Below are positions 6,423 through 15,139 of a stretch of DNA of 64,000 nt, piece after piece. The notes beneath the pieces are model-generated. The model searched no databases. It was given only the letters and a program-made list of their open reading frames with translations, and had not been told where the DNA came from. Position 1 is the first letter of the stretch. Every line of letters starts with the position of its first letter. A program made the position numbers and the translations under genes. Source of the stretch: Methanoprimaticola sp047501175 (GTDB taxonomy: Archaea; Thermoplasmatota; Thermoplasmata; Methanomassiliicoccales; Methanomethylophilaceae). Location: contig NZ_JBEQWH010000002.1 of NCBI RefSeq assembly GCF_047501175.1, forward strand, positions 210,294 to 274,293, read 5' to 3'.

Positions 6423-9419
6423 ATGGCGACAAACAGGCAGAACTACTGTCAGCTGCTGGGCCTGAACCCCCTGAAGGAGTCGACCTACAGCGCCGAGGCG
6501 ATCCTGAAGAAGATCGACAGCAAGCGCGACAAGTGGTTGAACGACAGCAGGAACAAGCAGAACGACACGGAGCAGCGCTTCAAGGCCGAACGCCTGGCCG
6601 AGTCCGCCGAGGACATGAAGGCCGTGTTCAGCGACCCCCGCCGCAAGAGGGACGAGTTCAGCAGGGGCCAGGACCTCCTGAAGGGGAAGGTCCAGAAGCT
6701 CAGGATGGACTGCGTCATCCTCAGCGACGGGACGTACCTCGCTCTCCCCGGGGCTGCCGACGCCTACACCAAGAAACTCCACTGGGAGGGCATCACCAAG
6801 GCCGACGTCCTCAAGCTGGCGGGGATCAAGGACGGCACCCCGCCCAAGCCCGTCAGCGAGAAGGTCATCAACGCCTTCAAGGGGCTCCGCTCGGTCGATG
6901 CGTACACACCCACCGAGATGCTGAACGCACTCATCACCCACCCTTCGCTGGAGATCGGTCTGGACCGTCTCAGCGAGGGGAGCTCGTTCTCGCAGATCAG
7001 GAACTCCTTCGACGTCTGCGAGAAGAGGGTGAACAGCGTCCGCCCGGACATCCTCCCCGAACAGGACTCGTACATCCAGTGCATGAGGTCCGTCAAGCTG
7101 GTGCTGGAGCCGGACAAGGAGCTGGCATCCCTCGTGGCATATGGGAAGTGCAACCGCGCCCTGGTCAACGTCATGGACACCATCGAGCAGGAGTACACCA
7201 CCCAGATGTCCAGGAAGTACATCGATGAGCTCCTCAACGCCCATCTCTCCCGCGACATCGACAGCGAGATGGCGGTCCTGATCCTCCAGCAGTTCTGCTT
7301 CAAGAAGAAGTTCGCGGCCAACTTCTCCGAGACGGACAGCACCATGATCCGCTGCTCGGAATGCGGCAACATGGTCCAGGCCGGGCCCAACACCGTGTTC
7401 TGCCCCGCCTGCGGGAAGAACTTCAAGAGCGTGTGCCCGTCCTGCAACACCGCACAGTCATCCAAGAACTCGGTGTGCGTCAAGTGCGGGTTCAACTTCA
7501 AGGAGGGGATGCAGAAGGCCGACCGCCTCTCCCTCGACTTCCGCATGAGCATGCAGAGCGGCAAGGTCTCCAAGGCGGAGAAGGCGCTCTCGCAGCTCAA
7601 GGAGACGTTCCCCGGATACAACGGCATCGCCACCATGACCATGGACCTGGAGAATGCCAAGAACGAGATCTCCACGTCTCGCAGGTTCATACTGGACGCC
7701 TACGGGCGCGGAAAGTACACGGAGGCCAAGCAGTCCACCGAGGCGCTCATAAAGAAGTACCCCGACGCACTGGACGGGGACATAGAGCTCTCCCAGAAGT
7801 ATTCGGACAGCGTCACTCGCTACAACAGGGCGGACATGTACTGCCAGAAGGCGGCGGTCGCCGATTCCAAGAGCGCCCGCATGCAGAGCTTCGTGGCGGC
7901 GGCGGAGATATGTCCGGACCATCCCGTCGCGAAGGCCAAGCTGCGCGACGACCCGCCGATGGGTCCCGCGGATGCCGTGGGAAACATGGGGGACCGCGCG
8001 TTCACCATAAGGTTCCAGGCACCCGTGGAGGCCGCCGGCATCACATACTGCGTCTACAGGGAGCGCAACTCGCTCCCCATAGTCAACGAGGACACCCGTC
8101 CTCTCGCGGAGATCCCCGGCACCGTGTACGTGGACAAGACCATGGACCCCGGAGTGGAGTACTACTACTCGGTGTACTCCAAGCGCTGGGGCATCCTGTC
8201 CAAGGAGGGCGCCCACATCGGCCCGGTGATGACCATCTCCGAAGTGGACAACGTCATCATAAAGCAGATCGACGGGGGCCTCCAGCTCATATTCGAGAAG
8301 CCGAAGGGCGCATCCCGCGTCAGGCTCTGGAGGGCGGACGGGAGCGACAGCGTGACCAACACGGAGATCGCGCTCAACGGACAGACCGTCTACGACGACA
8401 TAGGGCTCGTCGGCGGCAAGAAGTACTACTACCTGTTCGTGGCGGAGTACGAGGGGCGCAACAGGATCGAGCGCTCCCAGGGCGTCATATTCAGTGAGAC
8501 CACCGTGGACGCGCCCAAGCCCGTCAAGGACATGAAGATCAGCTGGAACAAGTCCGATAGCACCTACACGGCCAAGTGGTCCACCACGGAGCATGTCGTC
8601 CTCTACTCGTCCAAGAAGAAGATCAACATACCCGGCAGCATGGTCCCGATGGAGGACATCACGAGCTGGATGACCGAGATCAAGCCGATCATGGAATACC
8701 CCGACGGCGTGCGCTTCGCGCTCCCGGATGGCGCCGTCCAATACATCTACCCGGTCATCAAGCGCGGGAAGGTCGGCATACGCGGGACTGAGACCCTGGT
8801 GGCCAACCTCAAGCCGTTCAGGGACGTCGAGTGCACCCTGAGCAACAAGGACTGCATCATCACCATGGGATGGCCCAACGACGCCGTCGAGGCGAAGCTG
8901 GTCATATCCAACGATTCCGACGCCAAGGGCCTGGACGACACCTCCGCCGAGATCAAGACGATCCGCTACGAGGAGTACATGGAGGACAAGGAGATCCGCA
9001 TCCCCATGGGCAAGGCCCGCAAGAAGTGCATCAACATATTCGCGATCTACATGCTCTCGAACCAGATGCGTCCGTCCAGGGGCATAGCCATCGAGGTCAA
9101 CTCCGGGGACAGCAGGAAGGTCCGTTACAACATGAAGAAGGAGAGGGGCGGCAGCCTCATGGACATCGCCACGGAGCCGGGAGTCAGCGAGCTTCCCCCC
9201 GTGATGCTCGTCCAGGCGGCCACGGGGATACCTCTGAAGAGGACCGACGGAGAGGTGGTCTGGAGGTCCAACGGCCCCCTGAGCCTCCAGAACGGGAGGG
9301 GTCTGGTCAACATAGCCGGCGGGAACCTGCAGGACATATCGAGGACCAGGCTGTTCTTCGAGAAGGACTCGGACTACTACGATTTCAGATTCATACACCC
9401 CCTCTACAGGAGAGAATGA
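6423..9419 (+). CDS. Large J-like/zinc-ribbon/Fn3-like scaffold protein
   Basis: A 998-residue multidomain protein. Residues 1-90 (NYCQLLGLNP...ILKKIDSKRDKW...FSDPRRKRDEF) look like a divergent J-like helical domain, but no canonical HPD tripeptide is seen. Residues 311-358 hold paired zinc ribbons with four Cys knuckles (CSECG, CPACG, CPSC, CVKCG). A helical, TPR-like segment follows to about 510. From about 515 to 720 there are at least two fibronectin-III-like beta units (VYVDKTMDPGVEYYYSVYSK; YDDIGLVGGKKYYYLFVAEY). The remainder is beta-rich and unassigned. It lies between an Hsp70-vWA and a GTPase in a tightly packed operon, so a role as co-chaperone or scaffold joining Hsp70 to targets is inferred. 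Confidence 0.75.
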   Translation: MATNRQNYCQLLGLNPLKESTYSAEAILKKIDSKRDKWLNDSRNKQNDTEQRFKAERLAESAEDMKAVFSDPRRKRDEFSRGQDLLKGKVQKLRMDCVILSDGTYLALPGAADAYTKKLHWEGITKADVLKLAGIKDGTPPKPVSEKVINAFKGLRSVDAYTPTEMLNALITHPSLEIGLDRLSEGSSFSQIRNSFDVCEKRVNSVRPDILPEQDSYIQCMRSVKLVLEPDKELASLVAYGKCNRALVNVMDTIEQEYTTQMSRKYIDELLNAHLSRDIDSEMAVLILQQFCFKKKFAANFSETDSTMIRCSECGNMVQAGPNTVFCPACGKNFKSVCPSCNTAQSSKNSVCVKCGFNFKEGMQKADRLSLDFRMSMQSGKVSKAEKALSQLKETFPGYNGIATMTMDLENAKNEISTSRRFILDAYGRGKYTEAKQSTEALIKKYPDALDGDIELSQKYSDSVTRYNRADMYCQKAAVADSKSARMQSFVAAAEICPDHPVAKAKLRDDPPMGPADAVGNMGDRAFTIRFQAPVEAAGITYCVYRERNSLPIVNEDTRPLAEIPGTVYVDKTMDPGVEYYYSVYSKRWGILSKEGAHIGPVMTISEVDNVIIKQIDGGLQLIFEKPKGASRVRLWRADGSDSVTNTEIALNGQTVYDDIGLVGGKKYYYLFVAEYEGRNRIERSQGVIFSETTVDAPKPVKDMKISWNKSDSTYTAKWSTTEHVVLYSSKKKINIPGSMVPMEDITSWMTEIKPIMEYPDGVRFALPDGAVQYIYPVIKRGKVGIRGTETLVANLKPFRDVECTLSNKDCIITMGWPNDAVEAKLVISNDSDAKGLDDTSAEIKTIRYEEYMEDKEIRIPMGKARKKCINIFAIYMLSNQMRPSRGIAIEVNSGDSRKVRYNMKKERGGSLMDIATEPGVSELPPVMLVQAATGIPLKRTDGEVVWRSNGPLSLQNGRGLVNIAGGNLQDISRTRLFFEKDSDYYDFRFIHPLYRRE

Positions 9420-9420
9420 G

Positions 9421-10686
9421 ATGGCAAGGAAGCAGAAGGAAACAACGAAGTCGACGGGGAAGGAATACCTCTGCCCATACTGCTTCTCGAAGGTCGACCT
9501 GGGCAACGTCCACTACATGTGCTCCGGGCAGACCTGCGCCAAGATGTTCGCCGAGACCGCCGCCATGACCAGGCGCGCGGACGCGACGAAGTACGTGTCT
9601 GCGGACGGCCAGAACGAGATAGACTACGAGAAGAGCCTGTTCTTCGGGAAGGATCCCCGCGGACGCGACGCAGTCATAGCGAGGAACCACATCATACGCG
9701 ACTCCTCCGGCACGTGCGACGTGTGCAGGCGCCCGGTGTACATCAGGGTGTGCCCGATATGCCACAACCTCATACCCCCCGGCGCGGAGGAGGAAGGGAA
9801 CAGGATCTTCGTCATACTCGGACCGAAGAGCGTTGGGAAGAGCCACTACATCGCGGTCCTGATCAACCAGCTCAAGAACTACGTGTCCACCGAGTTCAAC
9901 GGCGTCCTCAACGCCGCCTCGGACAGCACGACCATGAAGTACCGCGAGATGTACTACAAGAGGCTGTTCGAGGAGAAGCGCAAGCTCCCGCCGACCAAGT
10001 CGTACGACGTCTCCGACGAGAGCAGGGAGCCCCTGATCTACTACATGAGGATATTCGACTCCGACAAGCCGAAGGTGTTCACGTTCGCGTTCTTCGACAC
10101 CGCCGGGGAGGACCTGGTGTCGTCCGACAAGATGATGTCCCTGAACCTCAACTCGTTCATATCGAAGGCCGCGGGCATAGTCTATCTGGTGGACCCGCTC
10201 CAGATCCGCTACATCAACCAGAGGATCCATGTGGAGAACAAGCCTCCGGTGGGACCGGACGTGTCCGATGTCCTGAACAACATATGCCAGATCATCCGCA
10301 CGAACAAGAAGATGAGCCCCCGGGCGAGGATCGACATACCCCTCGCCGTGGTCCTGACGAAGTCCGATGTCCTGTTCAAGAACTCGGAGGACGAGGAGGA
10401 GGACAAGGTCCTGTTCGGACAGTGCTCGTCCCTGCACATCGAGAGGGAGCGCGGCAAGTTCGACAAGGAGAACTTCGACCAGATCGACGCGGAGCTCACC
10501 GAGTACCTGCACAGGTGCCTCGGGGACAACTTCATCCAGACGGTCGGGGGGTTCCAGGAGCACTGTTTCTTCGCGGTCTCCGCCCTCGGATGCAACCCCA
10601 CCGGAAGCGGCCTGCCCCGTGCGGTCAACCCCATGAGGGTGGAGGACCCGTTCATCTGGCTTCTTAACAGGGAGGGACTCCAGTGA
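9421..10686 (+). CDS. GTPase with N-terminal zinc ribbons (DO-GTPase-like)
   Basis: A 421-residue P-loop GTPase. An N-terminal zinc ribbon (CPYCFSKV...CSGQTC) and a second CDVC...CPIC pair (about residues 100-117) precede the G domain. G1 is GPKSVGKSH (134-142), G3 is DTAGED (226-231) and G4 is TKSD (313-316). The overall layout resembles the DO-GTPase family associated with bacterial and archaeal NTPase conflict or signalling cassettes, recalled from memory and not checked. The gene begins one base after the preceding stop, and its own stop overlaps the next start (GTGA). It probably acts as the switch of the Hsp70 cassette. Confidence 0.85.
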   Translation: MARKQKETTKSTGKEYLCPYCFSKVDLGNVHYMCSGQTCAKMFAETAAMTRRADATKYVSADGQNEIDYEKSLFFGKDPRGRDAVIARNHIIRDSSGTCDVCRRPVYIRVCPICHNLIPPGAEEEGNRIFVILGPKSVGKSHYIAVLINQLKNYVSTEFNGVLNAASDSTTMKYREMYYKRLFEEKRKLPPTKSYDVSDESREPLIYYMRIFDSDKPKVFTFAFFDTAGEDLVSSDKMMSLNLNSFISKAAGIVYLVDPLQIRYINQRIHVENKPPVGPDVSDVLNNICQIIRTNKKMSPRARIDIPLAVVLTKSDVLFKNSEDEEEDKVLFGQCSSLHIERERGKFDKENFDQIDAELTEYLHRCLGDNFIQTVGGFQEHCFFAVSALGCNPTGSGLPRAVNPMRVEDPFIWLLNREGLQ

Positions 10687-11513
10687 GCGACAACACCAAC
10701 AAGTTCAAGAATTTCCTGGTCAACGGATTCCAGGGGCTCGAGCCCCGCATAGAGGATGACGTGCCCGACGAGGGATGCATCGAGGAGGACACCTCCATCG
10801 AAGCCCCCGCGGAGAGGCCGGCGGAGGTCGCCCCGAGCGCCCAGCCCGTCGCCGATGGGTCCGACATCAAGGAGCTGGAGTCGGAGCTCATACGCATCAG
10901 GTTCATGCTCGAGGACCTCGTCGAGAGGCAGAGCAAGGCTCCCGAGATGCCCGACATGAGCGACTACCTGACGACCCGGGCCCAGAACAAGGCCATCACC
11001 GCCACCATACAGGAGATGGAGATGGCCACCAGCAACAAGAAGCTCCTGCATGCCATGGAGCAGATCTCGGTCATGAGGGAGGATTTCTTCAGACTCTGCC
11101 AGGGCATGAGGGAACGCATCGACAGGATGGACGCCCAGACGGTCCTGTCCAGCTTCGAGGCGTACGAGGTCGACATGGAGAACATCCTGACTGATGCGGG
11201 TGTCTACATAGGGAAGTTCGACTTCGAGAGACTCAACACACTCCACCAGCGTATCGTCGGGGTCGTGCCGACCGACGAGAAGGAGAAGGACGGCACGATA
11301 GCCGAGAGGCAGACCGACGGATACAAGCTCGGTGACAAGGTCCTCATGAAGGAGAAGGTCACAGTGTACAAGTACGTGCCGAGCGATACCCCCGAGGAAG
11401 CTTCCAAGGTGGAAACCTCTTGCGAAACGGATTCGAAAACGATTTGCACCACAGATGCACAGGAGTCCGGCCATGAAACTGGCTCCGACGGCAGCATGGA
11501 GGAAAAGGAATGA
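10683..11513 (+). CDS. GrpE-like nucleotide exchange factor
   Basis: A 276-residue protein starting at GTG in the GTGA overlap. It has an acidic disordered N terminus (1-60), a long helical region (about 60-165, typical of the GrpE dimer coiled coil) and a beta-type head: LHQRIVGVVPTDEKEKDGTI...YKLGDKVLMKEKVTVYK. This aligns with the GrpE signature (P..DE..GTI.E....GY...RVLRPA.V.V). The C-terminal 40 residues are again low complexity. The start of the second Hsp70 overlaps its stop by ATGA. Its likely job is ADP/ATP exchange on one or both operon Hsp70s. Confidence 0.78.
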   Translation: MSDNTNKFKNFLVNGFQGLEPRIEDDVPDEGCIEEDTSIEAPAERPAEVAPSAQPVADGSDIKELESELIRIRFMLEDLVERQSKAPEMPDMSDYLTTRAQNKAITATIQEMEMATSNKKLLHAMEQISVMREDFFRLCQGMRERIDRMDAQTVLSSFEAYEVDMENILTDAGVYIGKFDFERLNTLHQRIVGVVPTDEKEKDGTIAERQTDGYKLGDKVLMKEKVTVYKYVPSDTPEEASKVETSCETDSKTICTTDAQESGHETGSDGSMEEKE

Positions 11514-13084
11514 CAGACTATTGCATCGGAATAGACCTGGGTACGACATACTCGTGCCTTGCCTATATCGACGAGGATGGGGACCCGGTAGTTGAGAAAA
11601 ACTTCGAGCAGGAAGACACAACTCCCTCCGTCATCCTATTCAACGAGAACGGCGAGATCATAGTGGGATCACCTGCCAAGGACATGTCCATGATGTATCC
11701 TCCCGAGAGGGTCATCACCGCCATCAAGAGGCAGATGGGACAGGACTACGAAGTGGACATCGACGGGGAGAAGTACAACCCCATCATGCTGTCCGCGGTC
11801 ATCCTCAGGAAGATGATCAACGATTTCAACGAGAACCACGGCTGCGACGTCAAGAAGGCGGTCATCACGTGCCCCGCGTACTTCGGACAGAACGAGAGGG
11901 ACGCCACGAAGACCGCAGGGACCATCGCCGGACTCGATGACGTCACCGTCATCAACGAGCCCACCGCCGCCGCCATCTCCTTCGGATTCGGAAACGCTGC
12001 CGACGGGAAGAAGAGGGTCCTCGTCTACGACCTCGGAGGAGGGACTTTCGATGTCACCGTCCTCGAGATCGACGGATCCTCCTTCACTGCCGTCGCCACT
12101 GACGGAGAGAGACTCCTCGGAGGTAAGGACTGGGACATCGCCATCTCCAAGATCATCAAGGAGAAGGTCGCAGAGGAGACCGGAATGGAGACCGAGGCCC
12201 TGGACGAGGACAGTGAGATCACCCAGGCCCTGATCAACGACTCCGAGACCATCAAGAAGAGGCTCACCACCGCCGAGTCCACCAAGGGAACCCTGACCGC
12301 AGGCGGTCAGAAGGTCGTCTACACCGTTACCAGGGACGAGTTCGAGGCTGCAACCGCAGGTCTGGTACAGTCCACCGTCGAGATCATCGAGCGCGTCCTC
12401 GGGTCCAAGGACTTCACCATGGCGGACATCGACGACGTCATCCTCGTCGGAGGATCGTCCAGGATGCCCCAGGTCAAGAACGCGATCCTCGCCAAGTTCC
12501 CCGACGCACAGATCAAGGTCTTCGACCCCGACCAGTCCGTCGCAAAGGGTGCCTCCCTGTTCGCCAAGTCCAACGCCGGCGCTCCCGTGGAGGGAACCGT
12601 CGACCCCGTGACAGGCGAAGCGGCCGTCGCCGCCGAGGGAGTCCTCAGCGTCCACAACGTCCTGAGCAAGACCTTCGGTATCAAGGCCATATACGAGGAC
12701 GGCACCGAGATGATCTCCAACATCATCTTCAGGAACGAGGTCCTGCCCATCGAGTCCGTCAAGACGTACTACCCCGTCGACGACGGACAGACCACCATCA
12801 AGGTGGAGATCTACGAGGATGCGGCCATGAACGACACCGACGGGAAGAAGACCGCGGTCATCGATGCCGCACCCGTGGGAGAGTTCATGATGGAGCTCCC
12901 CGCGGACGTCACCAAGAACACCCCGATCACCGTGAAGTTCACCGCCACCGACGAGGGAATCCTCATCGCCGCAGTGGACTGCATGGACGAGCACACCGAC
13001 TATCAGATCGAGAACGACCTGAAGATGTCGGAAGAGGACATCTCCAAGTCCCAGGGACTCATGGAGAAGGTCACCAACGGATGA
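11510..13084 (+). CDS. Hsp70 (DnaK-like), lacking the C-terminal lid
   Basis: A 524-residue Hsp70. The nucleotide-binding domain is complete: GIDLGTTYSCLAY, INEPTAAAISFGF, YDLGGGTFDVTVLEI and LVGGSSRMP. The beta substrate-binding domain follows (about 395-500: LSVHNVLSKTFGIKA, NEVLPIE, TIKVEIYE). The helical lid and C-terminal tail of canonical DnaK (about 610-640 aa) are absent. It is the last gene of the chaperone operon. Its ATPase domain is clearly separate in sequence from the Hsp70-vWA paralogue at 4345, which suggests division of labour rather than recent duplication. Confidence 0.92.
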   Translation: MTDYCIGIDLGTTYSCLAYIDEDGDPVVEKNFEQEDTTPSVILFNENGEIIVGSPAKDMSMMYPPERVITAIKRQMGQDYEVDIDGEKYNPIMLSAVILRKMINDFNENHGCDVKKAVITCPAYFGQNERDATKTAGTIAGLDDVTVINEPTAAAISFGFGNAADGKKRVLVYDLGGGTFDVTVLEIDGSSFTAVATDGERLLGGKDWDIAISKIIKEKVAEETGMETEALDEDSEITQALINDSETIKKRLTTAESTKGTLTAGGQKVVYTVTRDEFEAATAGLVQSTVEIIERVLGSKDFTMADIDDVILVGGSSRMPQVKNAILAKFPDAQIKVFDPDQSVAKGASLFAKSNAGAPVEGTVDPVTGEAAVAAEGVLSVHNVLSKTFGIKAIYEDGTEMISNIIFRNEVLPIESVKTYYPVDDGQTTIKVEIYEDAAMNDTDGKKTAVIDAAPVGEFMMELPADVTKNTPITVKFTATDEGILIAAVDCMDEHTDYQIENDLKMSEEDISKSQGLMEKVTNG

Positions 13085-13091
13085 TCACAAC

Positions 13092-13112
13092 GCCGGAGGC
13101 CCAGCCTCCGGC
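13092..13112 (+). terminator. Terminator of the chaperone operon
   Basis: A perfect 9-bp stem GCCGGAGGC/GCCTCCGGC with a CCA loop begins 8 bp after the second Hsp70 stop. Position and strength support a transcription terminator. Confidence 0.7.
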
Positions 13113-13201
13113 ACAAACACCTTAACTTGATTCTGTACTTACTAGGACAGCGGGTCCACGTGTGGGACCCATATTCTGCCGATCGATGCGAGAGAGACTG
13201 C

Positions 13202-13600
13202 TCACTCGTTGCCTTCGGACACAAGTATCACTGTGCAACCGGCATTCTTTGCGACATAGTCGGAGACACTGCCGAGGAAGAACCTGTCCAGGGATGACCT
13301 GTTGGAGCGTCCGACTATGATCGTGTTGCAATCATACCTGTCGGCGACATCCAGGACCATCTCGTCAGCCTTTCCGGTCTCGATTATAGAATGGACGGTG
13401 GCACCCGCATTGGCCGCCTTCTTCTGGGCCGCCTGCATGTACTCGCGGACTGCCTCATCGGGACCCTCAGGGTCCATCTGCTCTTCCCTGACGACGGTCA
13501 GTATGTACAATGGATCTTCGAATCTGACGGAATACTCGATGGCGTAATCCAACGCCTTCTCGCTCGTTGGCCTGCCGTCATAGGCTAGGAGTGCTGTCAT
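13202..13600 (-). CDS. Universal stress protein, UspA family
   Basis: A 132-residue single-domain Usp with the N-terminal LLAYDGRPTSEKALDYAI strand-helix and the C-terminal ATP-binding pattern VGRSNRSSLDRFFLGSVSDYV...VILV (G-2x-G-9x-G-S type). ATP binding is therefore likely. Start ATG at 13600; longer frames upstream are shadows of the neighbouring mtaB. It lies downstream of mtaB on the same strand, separated by a hairpin, so it is probably transcribed on its own. Confidence 0.93.
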   Translation of the reverse strand: MTALLAYDGRPTSEKALDYAIEYSVRFEDPLYILTVVREEQMDPEGPDEAVREYMQAAQKKAANAGATVHSIIETGKADEMVLDVADRYDCNTIIVGRSNRSSLDRFFLGSVSDYVAKNAGCTVILVSEGNE

Positions 13601-13684
13601 AGCGTCATGAGAGTTGATTATCTGGCTATAAAGATTCCCATGAATCCTTTGAAGAAAATGAATGTGCCAGACAACAGATAATGC

Positions 13685-13705
13685 CAGGCGGGCAATACCC
13701 GCCTG
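13685..13705 (-). terminator. Terminator of the second mtaCB operon
   Basis: An 8-bp inverted repeat CAGGCGGG/CCCGCCTG with a 5-nt loop, 26 bp beyond the mtaB stop on the minus strand. Confidence 0.65.
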
Positions 13706-13730
13706 TAAAATGTTTAGGGGGGATTCAACC

Positions 13731-15134
13731 TCAGAGACCGTAGTTCTTGGGGTTGTAGAGAGGCACGGAGTCCTTGAACTCCTTGGTGCAGTACTCGACG
13801 AACTTGGCTTCGTCGTCGGGCAGTGCCTCGAGCTTCTTGATGATGTCCTGGACAACCTCAAGCTGCTTGTTGGTGAGGGCGAGCTCCTTGGAGTCGTAGC
13901 CCCTCATGATGATCTTTGCACCGGTAAGTCCGGCGGCCTTTGCCCTGAGGTAGAGGTTGTCACCGTTTGCGGCGATGGCCTGTCCGATCTCGAAGGCGTG
14001 GTCGTAAGCGAGGACGTAGGCCTCGGGGCCTCTGAACCTGTCAGAGTACATGTACATGTCCCTGAGAGACTTCTCCTGCTTGAGCTGGATAGCGGTGTTC
14101 ATCAGAGCGGCCTCGTATCCGAGGGATCCTCCCCAGCACTGGACGGAGGTTCCTCCGAACTCGGGGTGGTACTCGACGGACTCGTTGGACCAGAGGTCAC
14201 AGCACTGTGCGATCAGGTTACCCTGGAGATCGCAGTGTGCGCACTGGCAGTTCTTACCCTCCTGGGCAGTGGGCTTTCCGGTGATGGACTTCACGATGGG
14301 TCCCTCGTATCCGCAGTCCTTGTCAGGTCCGACGGCTCCAGCCTCGCAAGCAGCGAGGGTCCTGGCGGCAGAGATGCACCTGGTGACTGCAGAGAAGGTC
14401 CTCTGGACATCGTTGTCGAGGTATCCGCCGGCCATGAACATGGCGACGTTGGCTCCAGAACAGTTGGTATCTCCTCCGGGGATGGTCTTGTGCTTCTTAC
14501 AGATGTTGACGCACTCCTCCCAGATGTAGGACATGTCGATGGATCCGAGGTATCCGACACCGAACAGGAAAGCGATGATGTCTCCGTTGGTGACAGCGTA
14601 GTCGGCGAACTCTTTTCCTCCGACGGACTCGACGGAGAAGACATCCGCACCGTTCTCGCAGGCGAACTCAGCGCACTCGAAGAACTTGTGAGCGTATGCG
14701 TGCTCGGACTTGTCGACCTCGGGCCTGAGTCCCTCGTCAGCCTCACGCTGGTCGGGGATGGTCTGCCTGACGGCGCAGTTCAGTCCGTACTCCTCGTGGA
14801 ACTTCTCACAGATCTCTTTCTGACCGGAGACGACAGGGGCGCACAGCTTCTCCTGGTTCATCTGGGAGACCCACTCGGTCTCGAGCTGAACGTTGGGGAA
14901 TCCGGCGGTGACGTACCTGTTCAGGATGTCCTTGGAGATGTAGTCGACGTACTCCTTCCTGAGTTTGGCGGGGTCCTTCTCGGTTCCGGGCCTGGGAGCG
15001 TAGTTGACCTCGGGAACGACGTATCCTGCACCAACTTTGAGTCCAAATCCATAGGACAGGGGGTGCTGGGAGAATCCGAAGACCATGTCATCGGCTTTGT
15101 CGTAAGCCATCTTTGTGCATCTAGTAACTGCCAT
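13731..15134 (-). CDS. mtaB: Methanol:corrinoid methyltransferase MtaB (copy 2)
   Basis: A 467-residue MtaB, the zinc enzyme that transfers the methyl group of methanol to the corrinoid of MtaC. The full family length is present. Known zinc-ligand neighbourhoods are visible: GGDTNCSGAN (Cys of M. barkeri Cys220) and EGKNCQCAHCDL (Cys269 region), plus the DYAVTNGDI and NESVEYHPEFGGT blocks. The ATG at 15134 is preceded by GGAGAG and starts 5 bp after the mtaC stop; a GTG at 15143 would overlap mtaC but has no better ribosome site. It contains no in-frame TAG, as expected for this non-pyrrolysine methyltransferase. Paralogue at 16316. Confidence 0.97.
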   Translation of the reverse strand: MAVTRCTKMAYDKADDMVFGFSQHPLSYGFGLKVGAGYVVPEVNYAPRPGTEKDPAKLRKEYVDYISKDILNRYVTAGFPNVQLETEWVSQMNQEKLCAPVVSGQKEICEKFHEEYGLNCAVRQTIPDQREADEGLRPEVDKSEHAYAHKFFECAEFACENGADVFSVESVGGKEFADYAVTNGDIIAFLFGVGYLGSIDMSYIWEECVNICKKHKTIPGGDTNCSGANVAMFMAGGYLDNDVQRTFSAVTRCISAARTLAACEAGAVGPDKDCGYEGPIVKSITGKPTAQEGKNCQCAHCDLQGNLIAQCCDLWSNESVEYHPEFGGTSVQCWGGSLGYEAALMNTAIQLKQEKSLRDMYMYSDRFRGPEAYVLAYDHAFEIGQAIAANGDNLYLRAKAAGLTGAKIIMRGYDSKELALTNKQLEVVQDIIKKLEALPDDEAKFVEYCTKEFKDSVPLYNPKNYGL

Positions 15135-15139
15135 CTTAA

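Noticed and set aside
4018..6432. 804-codon minus-strand open frame opposite the Hsp70-vWA gene
   Set aside because: Composition is a repetitive Asp/Val/Leu/Arg mirror of GC-rich codons, with no motifs; it is the antisense shadow of a clear Hsp70.
7458..9506. 682-codon minus-strand frame opposite the scaffold protein
   Set aside because: Same antisense bias and no recognisable domain; the plus strand has zinc ribbons and Fn3-like units.
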